A stretch of DNA of 64,000 bases from Pseudopyrenochaeta lycopersici (GCA_003313425.1 NHZP01000095.1:24320-88319); one strand, 5' to 3'; shown: positions 51,305-63,871, counted from the stretch's first letter. Notes: generated by a model from the sequence alone, not told the origin. Made by a program: numbers and translations.

Positions 51305-51508
51305 TGTCACGAACACACTAGACCTAGCAGGGGACAACCTAGCAGAGGGCCCTTAGACCTATACTAGATAGAGCCCAGAAAGGCTTAGGACTACACTAGA
51401 GACAGGCTAGTATATAAATAAGAGCTACCCCTCAGAGCAGAGGTTAAGGATTAGTCTTAATACTATCCTCTATCACTTAACCTCGACCTCTACTAACAGT
51501 CCCTAACA
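51305..51508 (+). repeat. 3' LTR of the gypsy element
   Basis: 204 bases, ending CCCTAACA directly before the GTATA target duplication. Confidence 0.92.
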
Positions 51509-51513
51509 GTATA

Positions 51514-52924
51514 ATATTACAGTTAAGGTTATTAAATGCGATAGAGAGATCGCGACTACTAAACCTAAAGTTTTAAGATAGTATACTGCGCGCTTAATTT
51601 AATTAGAGCTCTCCGCCCTATATACTTAATCCTAGAATAGTAGAGCTGAACGCTTAGGGGGTGTAGTAAAAGATAAATCGCGCATGATATAATTAGACGT
51701 AAACCTACTATAGGAACTGTGGCTAGAGATTATACGAGTAGTAGTATACCTATATAATTAAACGCTAAACTACTTAAACACCTAGAAGTTACCCTACGAA
51801 GTTTTCTTTACTACAGCAGCCCTGTATAATAGTATAATTACCTCCCTACAGAAACTAAATTAAGCCTATCTTAAGGCATACAGTTATAAGGTATTCGCCC
51901 TTACTAATAATATACTTTAAGGTAAATTATAACTCTAACGTCTTAACCCTAGAGTATAGATAGGATACCTTATTAGATACTAATCTTCTAATATCTATAG
52001 AATCTAGATTCTATCTATAGCTAAAGTAATTAGTACTTAAGATGTAGTGTTTAATAAAGAATTACTATTTAACGGGAAGACAGAAGACCTTATAGATAAC
52101 CTTATACACAGCACGTTAAATAAGATAGCTGTATAGATAAGGATAGTTAAACTGCTAGAACTAACCCATAAGGAACTAGAGACCTAAACGTTCTATAAAG
52201 ACGACACTATTTAAGACTCTAAAATAACCTAGTAAGATAACTAACTAGGTTACTATTAAGGGAGGAAGATTAACTATACCTACTCCTCTCTACTAACTAC
52301 TCTGCTGCTAGTAGCTCTACTTACGTAACTATTATCTGGCGAGTATTAAGGAGATAGCTAAATAATATCTAGCTTATTAAAAATAATTCCTTAGGAAGCA
52401 GCCTTTATAGCGGGCACCTAAGCAGGGCACGTTAGAACCTATAATAGGAAGATAATTAATAAGGCCTAGATAAAGCAAATGTTAGCTTAAGGATTAAAGC
52501 TATATTAAAGCGAGTTACTACTACTGCTAACTTCTCACACAGGAATTAAGAAATATCCTCTCTGCAAATAGTTTAAGGAAGCTAAGAAAGAGCACCTTAA
52601 AAGCTATTATAAGATAAAATTATAGTCTAAAGTGCTAATAAAGAAGATTAAACTAATAAGATAATAGATCCTTAATTATATGTGGGTGTATACCTATAAA
52701 CTAGATAAGAACTATTACTTACTAAAGTGTAAGGCGCGACTTGTTGTCTAAGGTAACTAATAAAGGAATATTACCTTATAAGATACTTACGCAGCTACTC
52801 TTGCTAGCTGTTTATTCTGAATACTAATAGTAGTAGCAGCTTACTATAATCTAGAGCTTAAGTAATACGATATTACGAACGCCTTTATCTACGTAACTAT
52901 AGATTAAGAAGTATACATAATGTG
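51514..52924 (+). mobile_element. Copia retrotransposon, right part (integrase end to RT), truncated
   Basis: Continues the copia frame: removing the gypsy element and one GTATA copy joins 'FLKK-Y' to 'NITVKVIKCDREIATT', the integrase core. Then TARLI-LELS-PYT-SQNSRAERLGG, DVNLLQELWLEIIR, and RT KARLVV-GN---NIT, DTYAATLASCLF-ILIVVAAYYN, LELK-YDITNAFIYV. The element stops abruptly after the RT motif at about 52920, where unrelated less-mutated DNA begins; the rest of RT, RNase H and the 3' LTR are missing. Confidence 0.85.
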
Positions 52925-53640
52925 GAGTTAACAAGGTGGTTCGGCACAATCCCGCAGTTCTGGTGTTGTGAATGAGAGGTAACGTTGGAATCAAACGTGC
53001 GTGAATAACAGGAGCAGCCCTGCCTGTGCAGTCTGCCAGAAACGAAGGTAAGTATGGAGCCTGATTAAAAGTAATAAACAAAATGGTCTGAAATCTCATT
53101 GAATTGACGTAGCTAATGCACTAGCTACTTCGCAAAATCTCAGTTTTGAAGTGAATTCTCGTGGTGTGTGGTGCATGGTGCATCACGTTTGGTGCATGAG
53201 GTTTTGGTGCATGAGGTTGAGATCTCTCGCATCTCCAAGTTTTATCACCAAATTTCGCTGACAAAGGAAACCCATCATCACCTGATTGCCTAGGTACCCT
53301 GTGCAACGGCACAAACCTCCCCTACTTCGAGCTCAGTTCCATTGAGCTCACAAATCCTGCTTATCATTCCTTCTCTTTATAAGCAGAACTATTAGCAGGA
53401 GGAGAAGAGAGCCGAGAAAAGACACACAAAAAAAAGAAAGGAAAGAAAGAAATCGTTGCCCCACGAACAAAGGGAAGGCAGCATAAGCTGCATTTCTGCA
53501 GGAGGAGCAGTCCTCGTAATTGTGCAGGTTCCTTTATGAACTCCCGCACTTTATCGTCAAATCTCCTAAAGACAGTAGGAAAAACAAAAGAAAATGCGCC
53601 TTAACCTTACTGTTAAAGACGCCAGCAAGTATGCCATCGT
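52925..53640. other. Less-mutated island between RIP blocks
   Basis: Normal base composition, no recognisable gene. It contains repeated 'tggtgcat' words (53166-53220, five copies, two within the 16-base repeat 'tggtgcatgaggtttt'). Minus-strand open frames here have no domain. It may be a single-copy or recently arrived piece. Confidence 0.4.
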
Positions 53641-56600
53641 CCTAGTATCCCTTAAACGACCTGGAGGCACTCAGCCAATTAGAGTCTGTTAAGCCTTACT
53701 TCTTCTTCTTAATCTCCTCAATCCTCTTACTACGACGAGGAGTCTGCGACGGTGCATGCAGATTTGACGCGCTTATGTTAGGTTGCGCTTGCCCAGGACG
53801 AGAAGGCGCGAGAGGAGGTCCTATAGGTGACTAACCAGGCGAATATTGACTTGGCGCCTGTTACTGCGATAACGACCTTCGTGAACCAGCATAAGCTGAA
53901 GTCTGTGGAGACTCAGTTGCGCTTCGGATAGACAGACGCCTCAGTTTCTCCTTCCTGTCTAGCATCCTAGCAGCCTTGCCATCAGGATTATTAGAAAGCT
54001 CCTTAAGAACCTTGTCTAGGGCAGTGCGTTGTTTAACCTGCCCATCGTGCTTCTACCACTCAGCTTCCTGAGCTAGATTCATACCTTTATTTGAGAAGAA
54101 CGACCTGTCAGGTACGCCAAGGTCTCTGTCTTTACTAAAAGTAAGCTTCTTATGATGCCGGCAGACAACCTAATGCTCTTTAATTATCTTTACTATAGCC
54201 TTCCTAGTATCCTTAATAAATTAACGGATTAAACTAGGATTAGGCTAATCTGTAAACAAGTCCGTCAGTTCCTCTAAAACTAGCGGAGAGTCCTATCTCA
54301 GCTAACAGTTCACAGCCTTAGCAATGTTTGACGAGTATACTAGTATAACATCTCTAGGAAAGGCCTACTTGACGCCTCTATAGTAATTTGAGTGTCTAGA
54401 AGGTAACTTTAGCGCGGCAGTTAAGCTTTAAAAGGCAGCAGTAAGCTCTTAATAAGAGCCTATCTCAGGAATCTCTATTATAGTTATGTCCTCTTCTACC
54501 TTAACAAACTAAGGCAAGATAGTTTGTCATTACTTAGTTGCAGGTCTAGTAGATCTATAAGGCAGCCTAGGATTAGAGATACGGACATAACCAGCCTTGC
54601 AAGGCTGACTGAACTATTTAACGTCAGGGAATTTCGCACTGTAACTCTCTAGCCAGTCCCTCTTATCGTCCTATCCCTTAATGTAACTAGTAGAGTTCTT
54701 AAGTCCTGAGTTTTCTCGCTAGTTCTGGTACTTGTAGATAATATTATGAAAGCTACGTAGTATCTGCGTGCAGTTATCTTTGTCTTTATTGTTAAAAGAG
54801 ACGCTTCCTTAGATAATGTCTACGCCTCTGCCTAAGTATACAGCCTTAGAGATATTTAAGTTAACGTGACGGAAGTAAGTCCTATCCCTAGGCTTAGTGT
54901 ATTTCGTGTAGTAAGGGTAGGAAATTAGGTTAGGCTCTTTTCGCAAGACTACGTACAGCAGCCAGTATTTAACGTTCCCTCGCATAAGCTGCTGTATTAA
55001 CGAATGATATATTACCCGACACTAGCCAAGGTTACTTTTGCTATCAATTAGCCGCGTGTAGTAGAGGTACATGTTAAAACTTTGATCAAGGATTGAGACT
55101 AGCTCAGGATCCTTAAAAATCTAGCTGAAGGCGTCGTAGGTAATACTGCTGTATTCCTTAAATGCTTTAATATATACTCCCTAATTAAGAGCCTTAGCAA
55201 CTTCGTCCTAGTTAATTTAGACTTAAACTTTTGCCAGGCGATAATAATAGCTCTTTAGGTCTTGATACGTATAGTCTCCTTAAAACGGGGCTGAGAACAG
55301 AACTTAAGTTACTAGGTCTAATTGAAGCTGACCCTATTAATCCTGACGATAGTATAGTATCTTAAGCAGCTGAACTGTGTTTGAAATGTTGAGGCTTCAA
55401 GTAAGCAGGCCTATCTTGCTAGCCACGTAACAATAATGTTGCCAGCACACCCTGCGATAGTCGAATACCTAACTACCCTGCGTATCCTTGAGAGTGCTGA
55501 AATTCACACACTCTTAATACCAGGTATCAATCAGCTAAACGCGCTTACTATTATTTAACTTTCTAGACGTGAGCAACGCGGTTATCTTAACTAGAGCAGA
55601 CTGTTTGTTCATACAGTTGCATCCCTTGCGCGATTTTACTGCGATGCTAGTTTCAAGCGAGATATCTTCTTTAATTAAGTCTCGAACGTTAATACTGTCG
55701 TTAAGTATTACTAGCAGCATTTCTAACTCTTCGCGTAACTACCTTACTAACTCTAAGTCTCTCACGCGAATCTTATCTAGAGCGAGAGGCTGCGTAGAGG
55801 GAAATCTCTAACGCCGCCTAAGACGGAATTTCTCTTAAAGGGCCTCCACTGCCTTAACCTGTTATTAAGTACGCCTATTCCCTCTTAAACGTTGTTCTTC
55901 TAGCTAGATTTCTTAAATACTTTCAGCTGTAACAGACAGCCTGTCCGTTCGAGGCTCGCCTAGCTTCTTTAGCTTATTCTAGATATTACTTCTAAATTCT
56001 TTGCTTATGCGTTAATAACTAAGACTAGAAGGCTTAATAACTTGCGTGCGCCCTCTAATATTTAATAAAGTAGCGGGGCTTTAGCTTCTAGCACGTTTAG
56101 AGGCAGTTATCGCTAAGGCTGTTATCTAGACGCTAACCTCAGCCGCAGAATTATTCTTACTATCGCTAGCAGCAGGAAGAAGCAACTTAGTCCGCTTATA
56201 ATACCTAAAATAATTCTCCCGCAGCCACTTAGGCAGAACAGTTATATTTAGAGGAAGCTTCGTTCCTGCATGTAATTACTTTCTATACTATTTAATTGCC
56301 TCTGTCTAGAACATCTAGTTAAGATACCCCTCCCTAGAGCGCGTGTCTATATTATCGGCCGTAATCCTAGAGGCAGGCATCTTATACTTGTTAATAATAC
56401 TGCGCAACTTAGCGTTACCGTCCTTATAATACTTCTTTATCTAAGCAGGCATGTTAGCTATCTACTAACGTACTTCTTCCTAGTTAGTAATATTAACAAA
56501 TCTATCCTATCTCCTTCTTGCAGATTATCGTTAATAGTAAAGGGCTGTGTTAAGGAAGGGAGCGAGGTTATCTAGTAAGGTCCTGCGCAGTAACTATTAG

Positions 56601-57412
56601 ACTGCTGTTACGCTAGAGTGTAGGTACACTACCTAAACAGAATATAGAATAAGAACCTGCCTCAGTACATGCTGATAGTATTCTTCCAGATAGGCAAACG
56701 CGCTCTCTATCTCCTTTTTCCTCTTCTTCTTATAAGTATCTATGTCCTTAAGTATAGGATATTACTGCTTAAAAGCAGCAATGCCTCTATACTGCGATAT
56801 TAGGCTTAGTCTTCCTTTTAGAAATTCTCTAGTCGCGATAATAAGGGTTAAAGTCTTGTTAAAGTAAGTCGCTAAGGCTACTATCTAATTATCTACCATG
56901 CCCTTCTATTTAACAGGCAAGACTTGCAGCAAGCTTCAAACCTAAGTGTCTACTGTAATCCCTGCGTGCTAAGGGACTTTAACATTACTATAACGCTTAA
57001 GCTTAGTTCTATAGTCTTTAATAGCTTCTTTACTAGTGAATCGCATAATCTCTGTCAGCGCAGGCTTAATTGTGGTTGTGGTTGGTTAAGGATTTAGGTT
57101 TGACGGTGGGGGTGGACGCTTCCCAGGCTGTTTGGGTGTCTGAGGCGGCTGTAACATTACTTAAAGTTTGTACCTGACAGGCACTCGTGTGTCTACCTTA
57201 GAAAGTTTTAATAGATAGTAACAGGAAGCAAGAAAGAGAAACTCAGGCCCTGTAGGATCAACCACAGGCTCGAGATTTGGAGGGGGTTTAAGCAGCGGAG
57301 GGTATCTTTCCCTCCCTAACTTTACTTGAAAGCCCCGCTAAGGCTTGACGACGTAGTAAAAGGTGAAGTTGCTATTATTTTAACTCCTTCCTGTTGCCTA
57401 ATTAGCTGGCAT
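53641..57412 (-). pseudogene. Long RIP-degraded reading frame with dioxygenase-like motif
   Basis: On the minus strand from an ATG at 57412 (MPAN…) to about 53641 a single protein of roughly 1250 residues can be followed through many TAG/TAA stops. Segments: Pro-rich start (PPQTPKQPGKRPPPPSNLNP), an extended helical region (TYKKKRKKEIESAFAYLEEY, LLRRTLLDNLAPFLNTALYY, REFLKGRLSLISQYRGIAAF), CNCMNKQSALVKITALLTSR near 55630, then YFRHVNLNI (~54850-54880) and CTQILRSFHNII (~54735-54770). The last two look like the H-x-D and distal His of a 2-oxoglutarate/Fe(II) dioxygenase (Asp changed to Asn). The C-terminus is charged. RIP implies it once existed in several copies. I cannot name the family; a link to mobile-element-borne dioxygenases is speculation. 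Confidence 0.4.
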
Positions 57413-57859
57413 AGCAGGTCCTCTTAAGAGTTAGCTACTTAGGAACGTTTCCTAAGCAGGTCTTATCTTACTGCTAAACGTAGCTATAAACTTACCTTCA
57501 CACTTTAAAACATTAATTATTTTATCTTCTACCTCCTTTAATTAATTCTGCATCTTCGAATTATCGCTCCGTGGCCTCGTGGTTGCGTTGCAGCTATTAG
57601 CGCAGATATCAAGTTGTCTAGCTAATCAGATTTCAGCAGGTCTCGCTAAGCTCACCTAGCGATTGCTGATTAGTCAGACTCTTCAACACTCTGGTTTCTC
57701 CACTATTTTCGATCGCGCAATAAGGAGATCAACCTCCCAGCAACTCTAAATGATATTTCGTTCAGTTTTAACTTATTTTTATGTGCCTAGGAGGTTACGC
57801 TGCGTGTATGTAATACTAAATGTATAAAAATATGCGAAAATTTAACAAAGGAAATGCAG
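57413..57859. other. Spacer carrying a ~50-base module shared with 62.38 kb
   Basis: Upstream (minus-strand sense) of the degraded long frame. 57626-57677 is about 90% identical to 62382-62431. May be part of an LTR or a promoter module. No gene. Confidence 0.45.
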
Positions 57860-60800
57860 TCCCTCCCCTGCTTCAAGATAAAAGCCCGTCCCCTAGGCTT
57901 AAGGAAGCTTATCTTCTAAGTTAGAATTAATTTCTAAATCAGGTATTCAAACATATTGTCGTCTCTTAGTCTCTGTTAAAGATCTTAGTATAATAATAGG
58001 ATGGCTGCGCGCAGTTAGCTGTGTTATATCTTCAGATGAATCCAAGTTTATAGGAGGGTTAATCTCTATCTCTCGTAACTAAATCGCGTCTTAGTTAGGA
58101 TTCTTAATAACTGTAAACTTATCGTCTTAAGAGTTATTAAATTAAGCAGGCGGCGGTAAAAAGTCAGCCTCAACATCCTATAACGAAGGATCCTATAGCT
58201 TTACACAACCTTAATACTCCTAAGCGACCTCGCTTTCATCTTAAGGTACCTACAGCTTAAGTCTCTATCCTAGGGTAGTGTTTCTGAATCACGTGCTGTC
58301 AAAGTCTATAAGTTAATAGTTGCCTTTATCCTAATTAGCATAAAAGACTTTGTATAGTCCCAGCTATCTGCTCGCAAGCTTCTTGTCTCTTAACATGTTA
58401 ATGTCTCTAGCTAAGTCCTACATTAGTACAAAGTTATCTTCTTTAATTTCTTCTTAACAAATCTCCCTATAATTATCCTAATATTCCTTCTTTTCGCGTT
58501 ATAGGCGCTTAGTTCTTAACACTGCGTCCTTAAGAAATTAATCTCTTAAATCTAGCTGCATAGCTTACACTGCTAACAACTGGCCTCTTAATGTTACTTG
58601 TCTAAATGGTAATGTCTGCTATATTAGAAGAGTAAGCTTAATCAGAAGTACTGGATTCTAACTAGTAACTAACTAATAAGGAGAATATCCAGTCTAACTC
58701 TGCGTAGAAATTCTGTCTACCTACAATACAGTTAGAAGATTATTAACTTAAGGTCTAGGAAGCTTTGTAAGTGCGTTACATATTAGCTTATAACCACCCT
58801 CAATTTTTCCTATAGCCTAAGGGTTATATGCTGATGCCTGGATTCTCCTAATACAATAAATCTTAGTAAGGGCTTTAACTACCTTTCTAAAATCAGGTCC
58901 GCCGTCTACAGTAAGTATCCTTATTATACTCTAGTAACATAAGATTTCCTTATATAAAAACTTAGCAACAGTAGATAACTTATTATTAGCTATTACTCGT
59001 GCCTCTAGCCATCTACTAAGGTATTCTCGTGTAATTACGATGAATTTCTTTCCTTAATAATACGGCATGTAAACAACGTCTATAGTAACTCGTTCCTATA
59101 ACGCGTGACAGTAGGTATTCGTTAGTATCTCTTGCTTACAACTTAATGATCTTCGCTAGCACTGTTCGCATAATGCAATTGTGCGTTGTACCTCCTTATA
59201 CATCCTTTCCTACTAGTATTGTTAAGCAAGCATTAAATAGACGCCATTTACTCCTCTGTAACTAATCTGTTAATGTATTTCCTATATAGCTACAGTCTTA
59301 AGATTAGGATTATCTATAACTTAACAAATAGCTATATTCCTTATAGACTTTTAGAAGAGATACCCTTCTCGCATAAAGAAATTTATCGCCCTCTTTTTCT
59401 ATGCTTAAAGTTGTGCCCTCGTAAGGCCTTCAGGCTTCTTAAATCTTGTTAAGAACTAAGTAATTACTTCAGACTTGTCTGAGTATTACTTATTTAGTAC
59501 CCTACTTATCTTAGCAGGTAAGGCAAACTTAAGGTTAGCGATTACGTTTTTAATAAAATCTTTAAGGTTATCTTTAGTCTCGTCTAGCTGTTCCTATCCT
59601 TCTGGCTTTAGGTAACGTAACAACGCATCAGTAACGACATTCTTCTTTCCAGGAACATGCTTAATATCAAAGTCCTAGGTAAGGATAGCTGCGAGCCACC
59701 TGTTTTAGACTAACCTAGGGACGTCAGGCGATGATCTGTTAAGTTAATAAATAAGCGTCTGCGCGTCTGTTTTAATAGTAAAATGTTGTCTATATAGCCA
59801 GGTTCTGAATTTCTTTAGCGCCTATAATACCGCCTTGCACTTAAGCTTTATTAAGTGCTAGAGGCTCTTAGCTTTTAACTATATTATACTTTTAAATTGA
59901 CATAGATGTCTTTTTCCGTCTACTCTAATCTGTTCAAGAGACGCGCCTGCGCCTTCCTTGCTCGCATCTACTGCCATAAAAATTATGCCTCTATTCTTAT
60001 AGTTAGGACTCGCTAACGCTAGGGCTAAAGTAATATATTACTTTAAGGTACGCATAGCCTCTTGTTAAGCCTTTTTCTATATCCATTTAACGCCAGTCCT
60101 TATTAACTAGAACAGGGGCTTTGCGCGAATAGCAAAGCTAGGCACCTATATCCTGTAGTAGACACAGATACCCACAAATACTCTTACTTCTTTCACGTTT
60201 CTGTATTCTAGCTAATCTAGAATCTTAGCTACTTTTTATTAATCTGGATATCTCCCTTGCGCAGTAACCTTATATCTAACTACCCCTAATCTAGAGACTC
60301 CCTAATAATACTTCTTACCTAAAATTGTAGCTTTAGCTCTTTCTACGTCAGCTAGAGCCCTGTCTAGCTGTTAAATGTGTTCTAACACATATCTTCTTAC
60401 TCCAGGAAATGCTTCTTCTCCTCTATAGTTAGTTTTAGGACCGCTAGTAGTAATATTATCTATAAAAAGAATAGTATGTAGCTAATAATCCTTTATAATC
60501 TTCGTAACTACTCGCTAAAAGACTGTAACTAAGTTAGTTGCGCCTTAAACTATCGTACAGTATTAAAGTAAACTAACTGGCGTATAAAAGGCAGTTATAT
60601 CTCTGCTGTCTAGATAAAGTGTAATCTAGTTATATCCTAAGAATAGATCTATAAGAGACAGAATACAACATCTACTAAAACGCTTAGAGAATTCATCTGC
60701 TGTTAGAGGCAGATTAGCATCCCTAAGAGATACTGCGTTCATCTTAATTAACCTAAGTATTATCCAATAACTCTTATCCTTCTTTTTAACCAGAAACTAT

Positions 60801-62340
60801 AAGTTTCTGTACTAAGTAGCGCATCTTTCTAGTACCCCTTAATTAAGTCTGTTATTAAACATTATAACTACCTCTTCCTTAACAGCTTACGCTATTAGGA
60901 ACGATTTTTCTTACTAAGCTTTATGTTTAATAGTCTGTATCTTATATAGAGGACATATATCCTTAATAATTCGTCCCGTCTCAGAGAAAGTGAAGGCGAT
61001 CGCGCCTTCTCTGTTTATCAACATTTTAATAAATAACTAAACTTCTAATTTTATTAACTTAGATCTAAACTTTTATGAGGCTAGCCTTTCTAGTGATAAT
61101 CTTATACCTTATAGGAATGCTACATGTCTGCATTTAAAAAGGTAATTAAAAGGCCCTATATTAGGAGGTCTTAGACTTTTTCTTAAGAGTTGTAGTTCAA
61201 CAGCATGTCGCTTCCAGTCTTCACGCCCAAACTCCTTAATATCTAATGCCTCAGGAATATCTACAGGTCGTACCTTGTCAGCTACCCTCTTATGCAGGGT
61301 ATTAACCTAACTATCTGTGCACTTCCTTCTCTTTTCCCATTACGCCTAACAGTTAAGTTCATATATAACTGAAAAAGACTCCAATTCTCGCACTGCTGAA
61401 GGATCCTCAGAGGCTCCAACTCTATAGCTCATTACTTGCTTTGCCTATTCTTTAAATCGCTGCTTATTATTAGTCGTAAAAATAGGTGAAAATTCGCTAA
61501 ATCCAACAGAAGCTTTCACAAACTCAGCCTCCTGAATATACTTAACCTGAGCATAAGATTCTAAACTAAAATATTGTCCTAGGTATCTTCTACTTAAATC
61601 TAGACACTCCTCCTCAGAAAGGGTGTCTGCTACGTGTTTTCCTTATCTTCAGGAGTCAGTACATAGTTTCTTAGATACAGCGGAGCAGGATCAGAGGCTA
61701 TAAAGATAGCGTTTCTATCTCTATTCTTAGAAATAATCCTGCACGTAATCCTTCTATATACGTTATACTAAATTAATAACCTTACTAAAGCGCACTAAGG
61801 TCCACCTAAAATCGCTAATCTCGTTAGGTTTTAAACGATCCTAAAGTAACTAATAACAGTCACCTCCCCTACTTTAACTAGGACACTCTACGCAGTTCCT
61901 ACAAAAGAATTAGTGCTTCTATTCGCAGTAACTACTCCATCTTAATGCGAGCTACCTTGCTTATAGTCTTTATATGTAAGCTTTAATGCCTTAGCTGCAC
62001 TGTATCTTAAAAGGTTTATCTGTGCGCTAGTGTTAATAAGACACTTTACTGTATACCTATTAAATAAGGCCTAGCAGGTTAGAAGGTTACACTGCACGTA
62101 AGCTATACCTATCTTCTTTTAAATTATTGTAGTTTCTTATTTAGTAGGATTAACTAAAGCTTTATGCTAAGTATTATATATTCCTAGGGCCTTATGCCTG
62201 GTTTAGGCATTAAAAGTCCTAAATTATATTAAGTTAAGCCCTAAATTTAGTCCTTTTTCGAGACTAACAGTCTCTTCTTAATTTAATTTAACCTTTTCTT
62301 TATTAGAAAAATGCCTCTGAACATCCCTAATAACTTAGGC
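57860..62340 (-). mobile_element. Gypsy-type LTR retrotransposon relic, RIP-mutated
   Basis: Minus-strand pol read through stops: protease KCLINTSAQINLLRYSAAKA (~61990-62060), RT with YRNL-FLVKKKDKSYWIILR, SLIDLFLGYN-ITLYLDS and active-site FIDNI (Asp to Asn; ~60460), RNase H YRTWLY-like FRTWLYRQHFTIKTDAQTLI (~59750-59810) and HVPGKKNVVTDALLRYLKPE (~59610-59670), and integrase HALQERVTIDVVYMPYYKGK, REYLSRWLEARVIANNK, ILTVDGGPDFRKVVKALTKI (58880-59110). Order PR-RT-RH-INT identifies gypsy. No chromodomain is seen and no certain LTR pair. Confidence 0.85.
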
Positions 62341-63571
62341 GGACGCGGGGTTATGCGGGGTAAGGCACTGCGGTGTCAGCCAATCAGATTCCAGCAGGTC
62401 TCGCTTAGCTAACCTGGCGATTGCTAATTAGCTGGCCAGCCCAATACTCAATTCCGCGGCGTTCACGCTAGCTAACGACGCAGCAGGCTCATCAATCGCT
62501 TTCAATATATTTCTAACTTATTTTTGAAGCTAATATTAGCTTATAAGGTCCCTAAAAGTCACACTACGCACCTCCTAACGCAGTATGGTGGCGGCGATAC
62601 AGTTCAGATGCGGGCCCAGCAAATAACAGAGCTCCGTGTTAGTAAGGCTGTTATTCTAGTTCTTCTTTTTCTTATTCTAACTAATAAATTCAGGCTTAGC
62701 TTTCAAATCCTAAAAGCTTCTATTATTATCTAGAGGCTGTATAAGAGAGAATAGCTTATTATAGGCTTAGCTGGCGAATAGAATTAGCTCCACTCGTTCA
62801 AACCCCTCAATATCTATTAGTTCGAATGCAGTGTTGCCTCTCATAGCAGGCATACGATAGTCCTTAACTGTAACTCGCTTTAGTTACTTAGAATAAGGAG
62901 GTTTAGCAGGAGCTTGCTTCTGCACTTTACTCTGCCTAACTTTCTTAAGAACTAGATCTTTCCTAACATTCTAACGCGTTTAAGAGCGTGTTACTGCATA
63001 AGTTAAGCCAGCATTCACTGCTCCTTCCTCAAAAGCACTAAGAATAATGTCCTAAGATATAACCTTATCGAGGGCAAAACACGCCTTAGTCGAGCCTCTT
63101 AGCAATATCCTAACGTTCTGAAAGTTTAGTAGGTCCTTAGCCAGGCTTATAGCTATCCTGCTATATCTATCTTCTATAATTGTATTCGTATTAGGACTAA
63201 CTACCTTCTATTACTGCGCAGCTAGTAGTCTAAGCTTTTAATATTAAGCAGGCCTTAAGTCTACTCTATTAAACTTCTCTAGACATACTACTAACGCTAG
63301 CTAATCTAGAACATTATTAGTAACTCTGTAATACTCCCAAATTTTCTATTTTAACTAATAGAGCTGCAGCGTTCAGGGTGCCGTTCCTTAGATTTGCCCT
63401 AACCTCTTATGCGAAGGACCAAAATAGTAAGTCTTATATCTAACTTCCCTGTTCTACTTAAAGCTAATCTAGCTAAGATGCAAAAGCAGCTAATATAGCT
63501 CACATTCTCTAGCAATATAACTAGGGAGGTTGCATATATTACAAGTGTTTTAATATTTACGGCCTTAGATA
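62341..63571. other. Mixed subtelomeric DNA with a gag-like minus-strand remnant
   Basis: 62341-62640 is a less-mutated island holding the second copy of the 50-base module (62382-62431). From about 63400 to 62760 the minus strand reads coding-like segments through stops (DRYSRIAISLAKDLLNFQNV, RVTVKDYRMPAMRGN, AFELIDIEGFERVELILF). These could be gag of the gypsy relic or another degraded gene. Not identified. Confidence 0.35.
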
Positions 63572-63612
63572 CCGAGGTGGACGGCGTAACGAGCCAGACA
63601 GCGTAACGAGCC
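63572..63612 (+). repeat. Left end of a second pogo-like element near the telomere
   Basis: TACCGAGGTGG then GCGTAACGAGCC twice (63584-63595 and 63601-63612, period 17). The TIR of the pogo-like element at 32375 has the same design: TA, CC(C)GAGGT, then GCGTTACG/CGTAACGC-type direct repeats with 17-base period. No transposase follows before the telomere, so only the terminus remains. Confidence 0.55.
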
Positions 63613-63871
63613 ACTTTTCCCTAGTAAATCTGCCAAAATCCTATCTCTATTTCTATTTTTCTAGCTTCTTTTAATACATAAAATAAAAAAGTGTTAATAT
63701 TAAAAATATATTTTAAAAGTAGCTTTATAAATCTAGTTAATTATAATATTAAAAATAAATTATTTAAAAAATATACTAATTTTTAATAAAAATAAATAAT
63801 ATATTTTATAAATTATTTTTTAATATAGCTTTAAAGCTTATATTATAGATTCTTAGATTTAAATAGCTAGG
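63613..63871. other. AT-rich telomere-adjacent stretch
   Basis: Extremely AT-rich (runs such as 'aaaaatatattttaaaa'), no gene and no recognisable repeat family. Sits between the pogo-like terminus and the telomere repeats. Confidence 0.6.

Larger units (their letters stand above)
43359..51508 (+). mobile_element. Complete gypsy/chromovirus LTR retrotransposon (8150 bases), RIP-mutated
   Basis: LTRs at 43359-43563 and 51305-51508, TG…CA ends, and a perfect 5-base target duplication GTATA at 43354-43358 and 51509-51513. Plus-strand pol read through stops: protease ALYDLGAEINIVLSKIT (~45190), RT with [29 protein letters not shown] and active-site YLDN (~46550; the second Asp of YxDD is Asn), RNase H (VELVIVLTNALDFVIAAILL; SKKFSRLSLN), zinc-binding and DDE integrase (YYSLDFITDLL, ILVLVDCFTKYV, LLPYAEYAYN; 48180-48900) and a chromodomain (YKVEGILDYRETLIRGRELK; ~49240). 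Between the chromodomain and the 3' LTR lie ~1.8 kb with no recognised domain. Confidence 0.93.
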
